Shown: positions 46,615-57,340, counted from the stretch's first letter. The stretch: 64,000 nucleotides of DNA from Staphylococcus sp. 17KM0847 (GCF_013463155.1 NZ_CP040781.1:496001-560000); one strand, 5' to 3'. The notes: a model not told the origin generated them from the sequence alone. Numbers and translations are program-made.

Positions 46615-46689
46615 TGGCTCCACAGGTAGGACTCGAACCTACGACCGATCGGTTAACAGCCGATAGCTCTACCACTGAGCTACTGTGGA
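46615..46689 (-). tRNA. tRNA-Asn (anticodon GUU)
   Basis: Minus strand, starting TCCACAGTAGCTCAG, with the anticodon loop CTGTTAA giving GUU (Asn), the T-loop GGTTCGAGTCC and the acceptor CTGTGGA-G followed by an encoded CCA. It is directly upstream of tRNA-Ser in the same transcript. Confidence 0.96.
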
Positions 46690-46716
46690 ATAATAAAATT
46701 TCCGAACACAAATATT

Positions 46717-46744
46717 ATTATAACAATATCATCAGATAAATCAA
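46717..46744 (-). promoter_or_regulatory. Promoter of the tRNA-Asn-Ser unit
   Basis: On the minus strand TTGATT (46739-46744) and TATAAT (46717-46722) have a 16-nt spacer, 28 nt upstream of tRNA-Asn. Confidence 0.6.
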
Positions 46745-46755
46745 GAGTTAAGTTA

Positions 46756-46803
46756 AAAAAGTTAACAGAACATTTACACCATCTAGGTAGATGTTCTGTT
46801 AAC
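46756..46803 (-). terminator. Terminator of comK
   Basis: GTTAACAGAACATCTA and its complement form a stem followed on the minus strand by TTTTTTAAC. It lies between comK and the tRNA promoter. Confidence 0.7.
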
Positions 46804-46913
46804 GTTACAAGTTTAAATGCATTTAATATATAAGTATGGTTTTGTAGAAAAAGATATTAACAGAATAAGGTGTTATTTATAAAGGATAAGAATGAATCGT
46901 TTGTTTGAGATGG

Positions 46914-47558
46914 CTAATAGTTTTTAAAAGGAGGATCTTCAGCAATCTTTTGTTTATATTGCCAATGATCAGTGGTTAGAGCGAGTCTCATTTCTCTGAA
47001 GGTAGATACAAACTCTCTAATAACACTCACAAGTTCATCGTGTTGTGTTTTATCGTACTTTTTGACAAGTTCACCTGATTTAATATCTTGTCTTATCAGT
47101 GCATAAGCGAGTTGAATACCGTTTTGATATTGATGTAAAAGTGTGTATTGAGAGACTTCAACTGTTAAACAATGACCACTATGTAAAATAATTTTAGATT
47201 TTCCATCTTTTTTATCTTCGATCTTTTGTACATAGTCAACATTGACCCAACAATTTTGTGGAATACGATCTGAGTGAGTGGAGAAAAAAGTGACGGCTTG
47301 AGGATTGGGGATAAAAATAGGAGGTTTACTTGAAATACCGGTCAGTAACTTTACTTCTGCTTTGATATGATGGTAGGTGTTATGACGATAGCGACAAGCG
47401 TATTCGATAAATCTGGCAGGTCTCATATTTTTAATGACTTTTTTGCCATTACTATATAAGATTTCGGTTCGCGTATACGTGCCTTCTGGACCGTTAATTG
47501 GCTTGATGAGCATGATGTGCTGATTAATAGTATGTTGAACACGTGGATATTGGTGCAT
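46914..47558 (-). CDS. comK: Competence transcription factor ComK
   Basis: A 214-residue protein of the ComK family, the activator of late competence genes. The conserved core ITGISSKPPI(F) followed by FFSTHSDR and an aromatic-rich WVNVDYVQKI is clear and matches S. aureus ComK in order. The start is the ATG at 47558, spaced 9 nt from GGAAGG; the ATG at 47567 overlaps that site. It is slightly longer than S. aureus ComK (C-terminal extension). MecA and CoiA, also linked to competence in other genera, are encoded at 4-6 kb. Confidence 0.87.
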   Translation of the reverse strand: MHQYPRVQHTINQHIMLIKPINGPEGTYTRTEILYSNGKKVIKNMRPARFIEYACRYRHNTYHHIKAEVKLLTGISSKPPIFIPNPQAVTFFSTHSDRIPQNCWVNVDYVQKIEDKKDGKSKIILHSGHCLTVEVSQYTLLHQYQNGIQLAYALIRQDIKSGELVKKYDKTQHDELVSVIREFVSTFREMRLALTTDHWQYKQKIAEDPPFKNY

Positions 47559-47784
47559 AGGAATCATCCTTCCAAATATAGTGTTTCTCTTTTTATAAAA
47601 CTAATTATAATTCTATATTAAATGTTGTCAATATTAAGTTTACATATTAACGTATCATACACGCCGCATTTCTATTCTTCTTAAACTTAAAAAAATTCAG
47701 AAAATTTATTGCAATTTAATCTTCTATTAGGTATACTGTTTAATATCAAATAGCAATAAACAATCATATGGAGGAGGCAACATC

Positions 47785-48003
47785 ATGAAACATCAAACAG
47801 ATATAAAGCAACATGTACCCGTCAATCCTATGCAAGCTGTTAATCGTCTTGGTGCAGAACTTGTTATTGAGGCAGCGCTTAAACACCATAGAAAGGTTGA
47901 GTTAGAACGACTGATTGATGAAGCGTTAAAAAATAATAATAAAGAGGCATTTATGACACATACAAATGAATACATTCAATTGGAGGCGCAAAACATTGGT
48001 TAA
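47785..48003 (+). CDS. IDEAL-domain protein
   Basis: A 72-residue cytosolic protein with the IDEAL-type helical motif (LERLIDEALKNNNKEAF, residues 41-57). Proteins of this family are short and of poorly known role; in Bacillus one member binds ComK or other regulators. It has a strong GGAGGAGG site and its own terminator. It lies divergently next to comK, as in other staphylococci, so a link to competence control is possible but inferred. Confidence 0.72.
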   Translation: MKHQTDIKQHVPVNPMQAVNRLGAELVIEAALKHHRKVELERLIDEALKNNNKEAFMTHTNEYIQLEAQNIG

Positions 48004-48031
48004 TTCCTCGAGTCATTCCAAATTACATTGA

Positions 48032-48067
48032 AACAGGGCTACTCAAATAAAGATGAATAGCCCTGTT
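48032..48067. terminator. Two-way terminator between the IDEAL gene and lplA
   Basis: AACAGGGCTA and TAGCCCTGTT pair around a 16-nt loop with A/T flanks, between convergent genes. Confidence 0.85.
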
Positions 48068-48070
48068 ATT

Positions 48071-49063
48071 TTATACCATTAAATCAATGAGTTCGTCACG
48101 TGGAATAGCACCAAAGTAATGATGAATGTCATAGTCATGCAAGGCTTTATCAATAGCAGCTCTTTGATGTGTGACGCCCTCTAAAGCAGATTCTAATTCT
48201 GTAATATCTCCTTCACCAAAAAAGTCACCAAATATTTTAGCATGGTGAATTGTTCCTTTTTTAACATCTAATTTAATTTGAACAAATCCTTTTTCAAATT
48301 TATGCTCTCTTTCAAAGTTATATTTTGGATTTTTACCATAATTCCAATCCCAAGTGCGGTATTTGTCATTAGCAAGTTGTTCAATATTTTGCCAATCTTC
48401 ATCAGTTAATGTGTACGTTTCTACTTGTTCATCACCGAATAATTGTTTTAGAATAATAGATTTAAATGTATCGATATCAATAGGCGCTTCTAAAAATTCA
48501 GTAATATTTGCAACACGCTTACGCACAGATTTTACGCCTTTAGATTGAATTTTAGCAGGATTAACTTTTAATGCATTTTGAACTTCATCTAATTCACTAT
48601 TCAACATGAGTGTACCATGACTAAACATACGATCTTTAACTTTAACCATAGCATTTCCTGAGATTTTTGCTTGTCCCACTTGAATATCGTTGCGTCCAGT
48701 CATCTCTGCATCTACACCCATTTTATTTAGGGCATCGACGATAGGTTGTGTGAATTTTTTGAAGTTGTGGAAACTTTTACCGTCATCTTTAGTAATAAAA
48801 CTAAAGTTGAGGTTGCCAAAGTCGTGATATACAGCACCGCCCCCTGATATACGGCGAACGACATCGATATGATGTTCGTCGATATAAGCTTGATGTACTT
48901 CTTCAATTGTATTTTGATTTTTTCCAACGATAATAGAAGGACGATTGACGTAGAACAAGAAGTAGCTTTCATCATGATCCATTGGCACTGTTTTTAACAC
49001 GTATTCTTCCATTGCCAAATTGAGTGTTGGATCTGTATTGTTATTATTGCTAATGAATTTCAT
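48071..49063 (-). CDS. lplA: Lipoate-protein ligase LplA
   Basis: A 330-residue ligase that attaches lipoate to E2 and H-protein lipoyl domains. The family motifs RRISGGGAVYHDFGNLNFSF, NDIQVGQAKISGNAM and HGTLMLN are intact, and the C-terminal accessory domain (YRTWDWNYGKNPKYNF) is present, as in S. aureus LplA1. AAGGAGAGAATG precedes the ATG. Free lipoate salvage is its known role; it is a single gene. Confidence 0.95.
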   Translation of the reverse strand: MKFISNNNNTDPTLNLAMEEYVLKTVPMDHDESYFLFYVNRPSIIVGKNQNTIEEVHQAYIDEHHIDVVRRISGGGAVYHDFGNLNFSFITKDDGKSFHNFKKFTQPIVDALNKMGVDAEMTGRNDIQVGQAKISGNAMVKVKDRMFSHGTLMLNSELDEVQNALKVNPAKIQSKGVKSVRKRVANITEFLEAPIDIDTFKSIILKQLFGDEQVETYTLTDEDWQNIEQLANDKYRTWDWNYGKNPKYNFEREHKFEKGFVQIKLDVKKGTIHHAKIFGDFFGEGDITELESALEGVTHQRAAIDKALHDYDIHHYFGAIPRDELIDLMV

Positions 49064-49256
49064 GTTGCATTCTCTCCTTTATATCCTAGAATATGCCCTT
49101 ACTTCAGTTATGCACTATTTTGTTCTTTTTTTCCAATATTTTAACTTTATAATGATAAGAATATGGATAAATCCTAAAATATGATACAAATTGTTTATTT
49201 AGAATGTAAATTTTAGTACAATATAGGCTAGTTGATGACTAAAGGGGGCGAATGTG

Positions 49257-49442
49257 ATGACAATAGCAGAAGTAGGAGATATCGTAGAATTCCGCGATGG
49301 TTTAAGAGGGAAGGTCGAGAAAATCAATGATAACTCGGTTATTGTAGATTTAACGATTATGGAGAATTTTGCAACACTCGACTTACCAGAAAAAACAGTT
49401 ATTAATCACAAGCGTTACAAAATTGTAGAACAAAAAGGATAA
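49257..49442 (+). CDS. YkvS-like small protein (DUF2187)
   Basis: A 61-residue protein with an SH3-like beta pattern (VGDIVEFRDGLRGKVEKINDNSVIVDL). The ATG at 49257 is 8 nt after AAAGGGGG; the in-frame GTG three bases upstream is less likely. It is followed 6 nt later by a membrane protein gene, probably co-transcribed. Function unknown. Confidence 0.78.
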   Translation: MTIAEVGDIVEFRDGLRGKVEKINDNSVIVDLTIMENFATLDLPEKTVINHKRYKIVEQKG

Positions 49443-49448
49443 GGTACC

Positions 49449-50051
49449 ATGAAAAATATGAACAAACCGCTACTTTGGTTTATTTCTAGTTTTATTGTCT
49501 TCCATGTTATTTTATTGATGATGTGGGGAGAACATGTTGTATATTGGCAGCTTTATACGGGTATTATGCTTATTGCAGGTATTAGTTATGTCTTTTATCA
49601 GCGTGATATTGCATCAAAACGATTGCTAACATCTATCGCAGTAGGTCTTGTCACGGGTGTTATTCTTGTTCTTATACAAGTTGTTTTTTCTTGGATTACA
49701 AAAGATTTAACATACACATCATTGATTAAACAACTGTCGCGAACGGGCGTTTACTTTAAATGGCAGATGTTAATCACATTGCTATTTGTGATGCCGTGTC
49801 ATGAACTTTACATTCGTTCAATATTACATAAAGAATTGGATCGCAGGTTTCAAAAGGCATGGTTAAGCATTTTATTATGTGCAATCACTTCCAGTACCTT
49901 TTTTATATATTTAGACCGTTGGTGGATTGTTGCTTTTATCTTTATATGCCAGTTGATACTCGGTGTAAGTTATAATTATACACGACGTACTGCTACAACA
50001 ACTGTTGCTCAAATTGTAGCGGTTGTTATTTTACTCATTTTTAATGGTTGA
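49449..50051 (+). CDS. CPBP-like membrane protein with a degenerate protease motif
   Basis: A 200-residue protein with about five to six membrane helices and the general layout of CPBP/Abi intramembrane metalloproteases. The expected EExxxR reads HELYIR, so the first Glu is replaced by His. The second motif FxxxH is not intact (SSTFFIYLD). It may therefore be an inactive paralogue or a different membrane protein. The start overlaps the region just after the YkvS-like gene. Confidence 0.6.
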   Translation: MKNMNKPLLWFISSFIVFHVILLMMWGEHVVYWQLYTGIMLIAGISYVFYQRDIASKRLLTSIAVGLVTGVILVLIQVVFSWITKDLTYTSLIKQLSRTGVYFKWQMLITLLFVMPCHELYIRSILHKELDRRFQKAWLSILLCAITSSTFFIYLDRWWIVAFIFICQLILGVSYNYTRRTATTTVAQIVAVVILLIFNG

Positions 50052-50179
50052 CTTAGGACTAGAAGTCATTGCTTATAAAATAGATAAATATATTAAAGCG
50101 GTAGTAAGTGCTTTGTATCGAAATGGTTTGAATCATGATGGACATAAGTATTTCCTATTAAAACACCTTATCTTATGAC

Positions 50180-50231
50180 AACACAGTTCTTATTTGAGAT
50201 GTATTTGCTCAAATAATAGAGCTGTGTTTTT
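50180..50231 (+). terminator. Terminator upstream of the GNAT gene
   Basis: A long stem ACACAGTTCTTATTTGAG with CTCAAATAATAGAGCTGTGT and a T-run. It ends the YkvS-CPBP transcript. The DNA between 50052 and 50180 holds only short frames. Confidence 0.82.
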
Positions 50232-50317
50232 AAGTTGTCCGAAGTGATTCATTTTAATGCTATACTTATAATATTAATATAGAAAATAATCGAATTCTGA
50301 AAGGAAGCATATATAAG

Positions 50318-50881
50318 ATGATCAGGTTAGCAGAAGAAAAAGATATTCATGCAATTGCTAAATTAACATATATTATTTGGAAAGATATGGAGTTAGAGAT
50401 TGTTGAACGTTATCCAGTTGAGCAGGTGATAGCAGCAATAGAACAAAGTACGACTGATGTTCATTCACGTAATCATTTAAGTCACATTTATGTATATGAA
50501 ATCGATGGAGAGGTAGCGGGAATGATTGTTGCATATTCTGGAGCAAATGAGCAAGTGTATGAATCGGCATGGACGGCGTTACCTATTGCTAAAACTTTGC
50601 CTTTATCAACAGGAACGCCATTACCATTGATGGAGGCGGATAAAGAGGATTTATATATTGAATCTGTTGCAACATTTCCTGAATATCGAGGAAGAGGTGT
50701 AGCACATCAGCTTATGAATACGTTAATCACTTCTAAATCAGGTGCAACGTGGAGTCTGAATTGTGATTATAAAAATGAAGGTGCTTTACACCTTTATAAA
50801 AAGTTAGGGTTTAAAGTGAAGAAAGAAAAAATATTGTATGGTCATCGTTATCACTATATGACATACACATGTGAGGCATAG
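50318..50881 (+). CDS. GNAT-family N-acetyltransferase
   Basis: A 187-residue acetyltransferase. The acetyl-CoA loop is visible as SVATFPEYRGRGVAHQLMN (residues 120-138, Q/RxxGxG/A), preceded by the core strand DGEVAGMIVAYSG. AAAGGAAGC precedes the ATG. It abuts the YbbL-like gene (1 nt between stop and start), so the three following genes look like an operon. The substrate is unknown. Confidence 0.85.
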   Translation: MIRLAEEKDIHAIAKLTYIIWKDMELEIVERYPVEQVIAAIEQSTTDVHSRNHLSHIYVYEIDGEVAGMIVAYSGANEQVYESAWTALPIAKTLPLSTGTPLPLMEADKEDLYIESVATFPEYRGRGVAHQLMNTLITSKSGATWSLNCDYKNEGALHLYKKLGFKVKKEKILYGHRYHYMTYTCEA

Positions 50882-50882
50882 T

Positions 50883-51536
50883 ATGATGTTAGAGCTTAAA
50901 GATGTGAGTTATTGTATTGCAGATCGACGTATAATAGAGAACATATCGTTTAGTGTGAATAAAGGAGAGGCAATTGCTGTTACGGGTCCTTCTGGTAGTG
51001 GGAAAAGTACATTATTACGCATTGTTGCAGACTTAATTAGTCCCACTGAAGGAACCATTTATTTTAAAGGTCAACCTTATGAAAACTATAAGCCCGAAGA
51101 CTTACGTATGCATATTAGCTATTTGCCGCAAAGTGTAGAGTTGTTTGGAGAAACAATTGCTGATAATATGGCTTTTCCATCTATTGCACGAAAACAAAAC
51201 TTTGATATAGACAGAGCTAAGACTTTGTTAGCATCAGTAGGTTTAAAAAAGTATAAATTGACAGATTCGGTACACCATATGTCAGGTGGAGAAAAACAAC
51301 GCGTTACGCTTGCACGTCAATTGATGTATACACCTGACATTTTATTATTAGATGAAGCAACAAGTGCGCTAGATTCTAAAAATAGCTTACAAATTGAAAA
51401 ACTTATTTTTGATATGGTTAAGCAAGGAACATCTGTATTATGGATTACACATAATGAAGCACAAAGTCGACGTTATTTTAATCGTCAAATTGTTATACAA
51501 AATGGTGAGTTGCATAAGGAGGTTAGTCACTCATGA
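50883..51536 (+). CDS. ABC transporter ATPase (YbbL/FetA-like)
   Basis: A 217-residue ATPase with Walker A GPSGSGKST, signature MSGGEKQR, Walker B ILLLDEATSALD and an H-loop in LWITHNEAQ. It pairs with the next gene, a YbbM/FetB permease. E. coli FetAB is linked to iron homeostasis, which is the best but unproven role here. The ATG at 50883 or the next at 50886 can be the start; GTGAGGCA is the weak ribosome-binding site. It overlaps the permease gene by 4 nt. Confidence 0.85.
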   Translation: MMLELKDVSYCIADRRIIENISFSVNKGEAIAVTGPSGSGKSTLLRIVADLISPTEGTIYFKGQPYENYKPEDLRMHISYLPQSVELFGETIADNMAFPSIARKQNFDIDRAKTLLASVGLKKYKLTDSVHHMSGGEKQRVTLARQLMYTPDILLLDEATSALDSKNSLQIEKLIFDMVKQGTSVLWITHNEAQSRRYFNRQIVIQNGELHKEVSHS

Positions 51537-52300
51537 TGAGTACGACATCATTAATGTTAACAGCACTATTATTGCTTATTCCTATTGTAATCTCTTTCAA
51601 AGAACGTTTGCATATTGCGAAAGATTTAATAATTGCGGCTGTACGAGCAGTGGTTCAATTGGTGATTATTGGCTATTTGTTAGAATTTGTATTTAATTTG
51701 AAAGAACCATGGATTGTTTTAGTGCTTATTGTGGTGATTATGATTAATGCTGCAGCGAATACAAGAAAACGCGCATCGGAAATTATGAAAAATGTTTTTT
51801 GGATTTCTTTTGTTGCAATTATGTCAGGAGCATTATTATCCCTTGGTGGTGTATTATTAACTGGTGCAATTAGTATGAAGCCTAATGAATTAATTCCAGT
51901 TGCAGGAATGGTAGGGAGTAATGGTATGATCGCCATTAATTTAAGTTATCAAAACCTAGATCGTATTTTTACGAAAGAAATAGAATCTATCGAAGCTAAG
52001 TTATCATTAGGTGCTACTCCAGCATTAGCAGCAAAAGATGCAATTCGTGAAAGTATAAAAGTAGCGATTGTACCTACGATAGATTCAGTGAAAACATACG
52101 GTTTAGTATCGATACCAGGTATGATGACTGGGCTCATTATCGCAGGTGTTGCACCATTACAGGCAATTAAATTCCAATTAATGGTCGTGTTTATTCATAC
52201 AACAGCAACTATTATTTCAGCATTTGTGAGTACATATTTGAGTTATCGTCAATTTTTCAATCAGCGTCATCAACTGATACAAATTAAGCAATCTGAATAA
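51533..52300 (+). CDS. ABC transporter permease (YbbM/FetB-like, UPF0014)
   Basis: A 255-residue integral membrane protein of the UPF0014 family with about seven helices. The signature MVGSNGMIAINLSYQNLDRIFTKEI and SIPGMMTGLIIAGVAPLQAIKFQLMV are well conserved. It overlaps the ATPase gene by 4 nt, giving coupled translation. A two-way terminator follows. Confidence 0.87.
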   Translation: MMSTTSLMLTALLLLIPIVISFKERLHIAKDLIIAAVRAVVQLVIIGYLLEFVFNLKEPWIVLVLIVVIMINAAANTRKRASEIMKNVFWISFVAIMSGALLSLGGVLLTGAISMKPNELIPVAGMVGSNGMIAINLSYQNLDRIFTKEIESIEAKLSLGATPALAAKDAIRESIKVAIVPTIDSVKTYGLVSIPGMMTGLIIAGVAPLQAIKFQLMVVFIHTTATIISAFVSTYLSYRQFFNQRHQLIQIKQSE

Positions 52301-52345
52301 AACTTGAAGTGTAAAAATAAAAAGATGCGTATTTTAAAATTTAAA

Positions 52346-52390
52346 AAGCAGGGTAAGATAGGAACTTTTTGATTCTATCTTACCCTGCTT
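52346..52390. terminator. Two-way terminator between ybbM-like gene and menA
   Basis: AAGCAGGGTAAGATAG and CTATCTTACCCTGCTT pair around a loop between convergent genes. Confidence 0.87.
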
Positions 52391-52419
52391 CAATTAGCAA
52401 AGTTATAATGTTTTTATAC

Positions 52420-53358
52420 TTAAATACCAGCTAATAATGCACTAATATAAATACCTAATGCATATAATAGACCGAAAAAGGTATTTGTTTTACCCGACGC
52501 AGCCATTGCAGGCATCATAGATTGTGGTGTGTCATTTTTCTTAAAACGACGATACACTTTTATAGGCATAGGAAAGCTGAGAAGGACAAGCAGATAAAAG
52601 ATTGAACCACCGTCTTTAAAGAACACCGTATAAATAACAAAAACATAAGCGAAGATATAGCAAGCTGCCAAAACGTAAAGTGAAAGTTGTTTGCCTAACA
52701 AAATAGGTAAAGTCCGTCGTCCACTTTGTTGGTCTTTTACGCGATCACGGATATTATTTGCCATATTAATCAAACCAATCGTTATTACAATTGGAATACT
52801 TATCCAGACTGCATAACTTTGAATATTTCCGGTTTGAATATAGAAGGCAATCAAGATAATGAACATCCCCATAAAAAAACCGGAGAATAACTCGCCTAAT
52901 GGTGTCCATGATATTGGAAGAGGCCCACCTGTATAAAGATAACCTACTGCCATGCAAATAATGCCCACTGGTATGAGCCAGAAGGAAGTTTGTGATGCAA
53001 GGAAAAGTCCTAATAATGCCGCAATAACATAAAAAGCGACTGCTAAGTTAAAGACAGATTGAGGTGTCATACCATGTCTTACAATAGCACCACCAATACC
53101 GACAGATTCCTGATCGTCTAATCCTTTTTTGTAATCATAATACTCATTGAACATATTCGTTGCGGCTTGTATTAATAAACATGCTAACAACATAGCAAGA
53201 AATCGTCCAATAGAAAGATGGTCTTCACTGCCTAATAAAAAAAGTTTGGCAGTTGCACTACCGACTAATACAGGGACAACAGAAGCTGTCAATGTATGTG
53301 GTCGCATGAGTAACCAATATTTACGTAATGATGAATGTTGTTCAAATTGCGTTCCCAT
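52420..53358 (-). CDS. menA: 1,4-Dihydroxy-2-naphthoate polyprenyltransferase
   Basis: A 312-residue UbiA-family membrane prenyltransferase that attaches the isoprenoid tail in menaquinone synthesis. The two Asp-rich Mg2+/diphosphate sites are NMFNEYYDYKKGLDDQ and NNIRDRVKDQQSGRRTLP, with nine helices around them. It is divergent from menF, sharing a 179-nt intergenic region that must hold both promoters. Confidence 0.93.
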   Translation of the reverse strand: MGTQFEQHSSLRKYWLLMRPHTLTASVVPVLVGSATAKLFLLGSEDHLSIGRFLAMLLACLLIQAATNMFNEYYDYKKGLDDQESVGIGGAIVRHGMTPQSVFNLAVAFYVIAALLGLFLASQTSFWLIPVGIICMAVGYLYTGGPLPISWTPLGELFSGFFMGMFIILIAFYIQTGNIQSYAVWISIPIVITIGLINMANNIRDRVKDQQSGRRTLPILLGKQLSLYVLAACYIFAYVFVIYTVFFKDGGSIFYLLVLLSFPMPIKVYRRFKKNDTPQSMMPAMAASGKTNTFFGLLYALGIYISALLAGI

Positions 53359-53537
53359 ATTTATAAAAACCTCGACTAATAATATTTATAACATAGCATT
53401 AGTATAGAAAAGTTTAACATTGAAATCAATGGCAACTTTAAATGTTAAAGCGTATACGTCCCACAATTTCTAATAAAAATGTTAAAATAAAATAATGGAA
53501 AAAATTAGATGATAATGATGAAAGAAGTGAGAAAGAG

Positions 53538-54896
53538 ATGACTGTTGACGCTCGTGAACAGGCAATCATAGAAGCGGTAAAACAAGCAAATCAGCAATGG
53601 GTTTCAGTAGAAGTGAAATTATCTCAAACGATGGATCCAATCACTTTGTTTAATGCGACTGAAGAAGCATCAGGCAATCGCTTCTACTTTCGCCTAAATA
53701 ACAATGATACAGCATTTTTTGGATATCGAAGTGCTGCGCAAATTAAAAATGATTCACCTAATAGACATTCAGTTTTTGAAGCATGGCAAAAAATTAAAAG
53801 TGATATTACTTATATTCATCCTGATAGTGATCAGCATCATTTGCGTATTTGTGGAGGTTTTCAGTTTTCTACGCAGCGTACAGGAGAAGCGTGGCAAACT
53901 TTTGGTATGAATCATTTCATCGTCCCTGAGGTATTGATTACTCAAGACGATAATAGTGCATATTTAACTTATACAGTTCAACGTGCCGCTTTTTCTATCG
54001 ATGATTTTCATGCACTTGTCACATATTTTGAAGATTTGAAATATCTTCCGGCTGACTTAAAAAGTATCCCTGAGGTGAAATATATTGAGGATGTACATCG
54101 AGAAGCATGGCAAAAACTTGTTGACGACACAGTGACGCAATTAGGAGTGGATGAAAAAATTGTGTTATCACGACAGCGTCATATTGTGTTTGAAAAAAAC
54201 ATACCTATAAGCACAGTTTTATATCAGGCACTTCAAAATGAAAAAAATAGCTATTTATTTGTATTAGAGTCAGAGAAAGCTACTTTTGTATCTCAAACAC
54301 CGGAACAGCTTTTCAGAGTGGCAGACGGTAAGCTATTTACTAAAGCTGTCGCTGGAACGATACGTCGTACGCATGATGAACAGCAAGATACTGAACAATT
54401 AGCACGCTTTTTAAAAGATCGAAAAAATTTAGGAGAGCATCAAATTGTTGTAGATAGTATTCTGGAGGATATCCGACCATTTGTTACAGAAGTCCATTAT
54501 GATTTAACGCCTAACATCCTAAAGAATGACCACCTTTATCACTTATACACAGAAATAGGTGGGTCACTTGCTATGCACTCTTATATGGGATTGATTGATG
54601 TTTTACACCCGACTCCTGCATTAGGAGGATACCCTAAAGCGATGGCACAACAGTATATTGATGCACATGAATTTAATGCACGAGGCTTGTATGGAGCACC
54701 AGTTGGCATGATAGACATTGACGATAATTGTGAGTTTGTTGTAGCCATTCGTTCAATGTTGATCAATCAGAATCAAGCGACACTTTTTGCAGGAGCAGGA
54801 ATTGTGAAAGATTCAGATCCTGTATCAGAAGTAGAGGAAACAGCTTTGAAATTTAGTCCTATGATGGACGCATTAGGAGTGAAGAAAGTTGACTAA
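53538..54896 (+). CDS. menF: Isochorismate synthase MenF
   Basis: A 452-residue chorismate-binding enzyme that starts the menaquinone branch. The C-terminal catalytic domain has VKLSQTM-type N-terminal residues, [25 protein letters not shown] and [13 protein letters not shown], matching isochorismate rather than anthranilate synthases. GAGAAAGAG precedes the ATG, with a somewhat long spacing. It overlaps menD by 8 nt, the first of four menaquinone genes in order. Confidence 0.93.
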   Translation: MTVDAREQAIIEAVKQANQQWVSVEVKLSQTMDPITLFNATEEASGNRFYFRLNNNDTAFFGYRSAAQIKNDSPNRHSVFEAWQKIKSDITYIHPDSDQHHLRICGGFQFSTQRTGEAWQTFGMNHFIVPEVLITQDDNSAYLTYTVQRAAFSIDDFHALVTYFEDLKYLPADLKSIPEVKYIEDVHREAWQKLVDDTVTQLGVDEKIVLSRQRHIVFEKNIPISTVLYQALQNEKNSYLFVLESEKATFVSQTPEQLFRVADGKLFTKAVAGTIRRTHDEQQDTEQLARFLKDRKNLGEHQIVVDSILEDIRPFVTEVHYDLTPNILKNDHLYHLYTEIGGSLAMHSYMGLIDVLHPTPALGGYPKAMAQQYIDAHEFNARGLYGAPVGMIDIDDNCEFVVAIRSMLINQNQATLFAGAGIVKDSDPVSEVEETALKFSPMMDALGVKKVD

Positions 54897-56562
54897 GCAT
54901 CAACAATATTTGACAGAACAAGTATTTCATTTTGCATCTGAACTTTATGCCTATGGTGTTCGTGAAGTTGTGATTAGTCCGGGGTCTCGTTCGACACCAC
55001 TTGCATTAGCATTTGAATGTCATCCTCATATTAAAACGTGGATTCATCCAGATGAACGTAGTGCTGGTTTTTTTGCATTAGGTCTTATTAAAGGGAGCGA
55101 ACGTCCTGTTGCCTTACTGTGTACATCAGGAACTGCAAGTGCCAATTATGTACCAGCTGTTGCAGAAAGTGATATTAGTCGTTTACCACTTATTGTCTTA
55201 ACAAGCGATCGACCACATGAACTGCGCGGTATTGGGGCACCTCAAGCAATTAGCCAAGTTAATATGTTTGAAAACTATGTACGCTATCAATTTGATATGC
55301 CATTAGCTGATGGTACGATGACGTGTATTGAAACAAACCAGTATCAGTTAGAACGTGCAAGCCAGTATTTTAATGGTCCACAACAAGGACCTGTACATTT
55401 TAACTTACCATTTCGTGAACCATTAACACCTGATTTAACACGAACGAATTTATTAACTACGCATACTTATACACAGCCACATTATCAAAAAAATATCGAT
55501 GCAACGGTTATAGAACGTACTTTGAGACAACCTAGAGGACTTATTATTGTAGGAGATATGCAGCACCAAGATATTTCACAAATTCTGACGTTTGCTACGG
55601 TATATGATTTGCCTATTCTAGCAGATCCATTGAATGGTATTCGAAGTACACAGCATCCTAATGTGATAGCAACATATGATTTGTTGTTACGAGCAGGTTT
55701 AGAAATAGAAGCAGATTTTATTATTCGTGTTGGAAAACCTGTTATTTCTAAAAAATTAAATCAATGGTTAAAAGAAACAACAGCCGAGCAAATACTTGTA
55801 CAGAACAGTTCAAATAGAGACGCTTTCCCAAAAAAGCCAGATTACTTCTTTGAAATGTCTGCCAATGACTTTTTTAGATCTTTAGAAACCATACCGAGTA
55901 CTTATCGTAAAATGTGGTTGAAACACTGGCAAGAAATGGAACATCAAGCACGTATGGAAATAAAAGGACATCAGCAACAAGCCATAGGAGAAGCAGCGTA
56001 TGTGAGTCAATTGTTGGATAAGTTGAATGAAACAGATTGTTTGTTTGTCAGCAATAGTATGCCGATTCGTGATATTGATAATCTTTATTTTGAACATACA
56101 TCACGTATTTATGCTAATCGTGGCGCAAATGGAATTGATGGTGTTGTATCAACAGCATTAGGAATGGCAGTGCATCGTTCAGTAACATTGTTGATCGGTG
56201 ATTTGGCATTATATCATGATATGAACGGATTATTAATGTCAAAATTAAATGATATTCATATGAATATTGTATTGTTAAACAACAATGGTGGGGGAATATT
56301 TTCATATCTTCCTCAAAAAGAACAAGCCTCTGACTATTTTGAGCGCCTGTTTGGCACACCGACTGGATTGGATTTTGAACAAGTCGCTGTGTTATATGAC
56401 TTAGGCTACAATAAAGTAAATGATAGAGGGGCTTTTCAATATACAGATTTATCTAAAGTATCCTCACATTTGATAGAAATAGAAACAGATAGAGACGCTA
56501 ACTTTCAAGCACATCAGCACCTCTATCGACGTTTGCGTGAGGTGACGAATGTTACATTATAA
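54889..56562 (+). CDS. menD: SEPHCHC synthase MenD
   Basis: A 557-residue thiamine diphosphate enzyme joining isochorismate and 2-oxoglutarate. The N-terminal [18 protein letters not shown] and the [13 protein letters not shown]...[12 protein letters not shown] ThDP-binding region are intact. It starts with TTG inside the menF end, 9 nt after AGGAGTGAAG, matching the S. aureus N-terminus. It overlaps menH by 14 nt. Confidence 0.95.
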   Translation: MTKHQQYLTEQVFHFASELYAYGVREVVISPGSRSTPLALAFECHPHIKTWIHPDERSAGFFALGLIKGSERPVALLCTSGTASANYVPAVAESDISRLPLIVLTSDRPHELRGIGAPQAISQVNMFENYVRYQFDMPLADGTMTCIETNQYQLERASQYFNGPQQGPVHFNLPFREPLTPDLTRTNLLTTHTYTQPHYQKNIDATVIERTLRQPRGLIIVGDMQHQDISQILTFATVYDLPILADPLNGIRSTQHPNVIATYDLLLRAGLEIEADFIIRVGKPVISKKLNQWLKETTAEQILVQNSSNRDAFPKKPDYFFEMSANDFFRSLETIPSTYRKMWLKHWQEMEHQARMEIKGHQQQAIGEAAYVSQLLDKLNETDCLFVSNSMPIRDIDNLYFEHTSRIYANRGANGIDGVVSTALGMAVHRSVTLLIGDLALYHDMNGLLMSKLNDIHMNIVLLNNNGGGIFSYLPQKEQASDYFERLFGTPTGLDFEQVAVLYDLGYNKVNDRGAFQYTDLSKVSSHLIEIETDRDANFQAHQHLYRRLREVTNVTL

Positions 56563-57340
56563 ATGGCATCCTGCAGAGCAATCAACAAAAAAGACATTAG
56601 TTATGTTGCATGGTTTTATTAGCGATCAAAGTACTTTCGATGCCCATATTAAACCATTAACTGCCCATATGAATGTAATATGTGTTGACTTGCCGGGGCA
56701 TGGTCAAGATACATCGCCAATAGCAGAGGAATGGTCACTGAAATGGATTGGTGAACAACTTCATCAGATACTTGCATCATACACGGATTATGAAATATAT
56801 ATGCATGGTTATTCAATGGGAGCAAGAGTAGCCTTGAATTATGCATTAATATATGGCCATACACTCGGAGGACTTATACTTGAGAGCGGTACAGCGGGTA
56901 TCCAAGACGATAACGCAAGACATGAACGACGACTTATAGATCAAGCACGTGCAAAAGTGTTAAAATTAGCAGATATTCAATTGTTTGTACATGATTGGGA
57001 ACAGCTGCCACTTTTTCAATCGCAGCGCTTTTTATCACTAAATGAACGACAGAGAATACGTCAAATGCGATTAGCACAACAACCACATCATTTGGCAAAA
57101 GCACTTATTGATTACGGTACAGGAAATATGCCTAACTTATGGCCACAGTTGCCCAACATAAACTGTCCGACCCAACTCATTGTTGGTGAATGGGATGAAA
57201 AGTTTGTGGATATCGCACAGCAAATGGCACGTAAGTTATCAAATAGTACACTTCACATTGTACCTAATGTAGGTCATACAGTTCATGTGGAAGATTGTGA
57301 TAAATTTGATACAATAGTACTGGCATTTATTTTAGCTTAA
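56549..57340 (+). CDS. menH: SHCHC synthase MenH
   Basis: A 263-residue alpha/beta hydrolase that removes pyruvate from the MenD product. The oxyanion/nucleophile region reads [12 protein letters not shown] (GxSxG, Ser near residue 91) and the catalytic His is in NVGHTVHVE near the C-terminus. It overlaps menD by 14 nt and precedes menB by 17 nt, the expected pathway order with menC and menE absent from this cluster, as in S. aureus. Confidence 0.92.
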   Translation: MLHYKWHPAEQSTKKTLVMLHGFISDQSTFDAHIKPLTAHMNVICVDLPGHGQDTSPIAEEWSLKWIGEQLHQILASYTDYEIYMHGYSMGARVALNYALIYGHTLGGLILESGTAGIQDDNARHERRLIDQARAKVLKLADIQLFVHDWEQLPLFQSQRFLSLNERQRIRQMRLAQQPHHLAKALIDYGTGNMPNLWPQLPNINCPTQLIVGEWDEKFVDIAQQMARKLSNSTLHIVPNVGHTVHVEDCDKFDTIVLAFILA

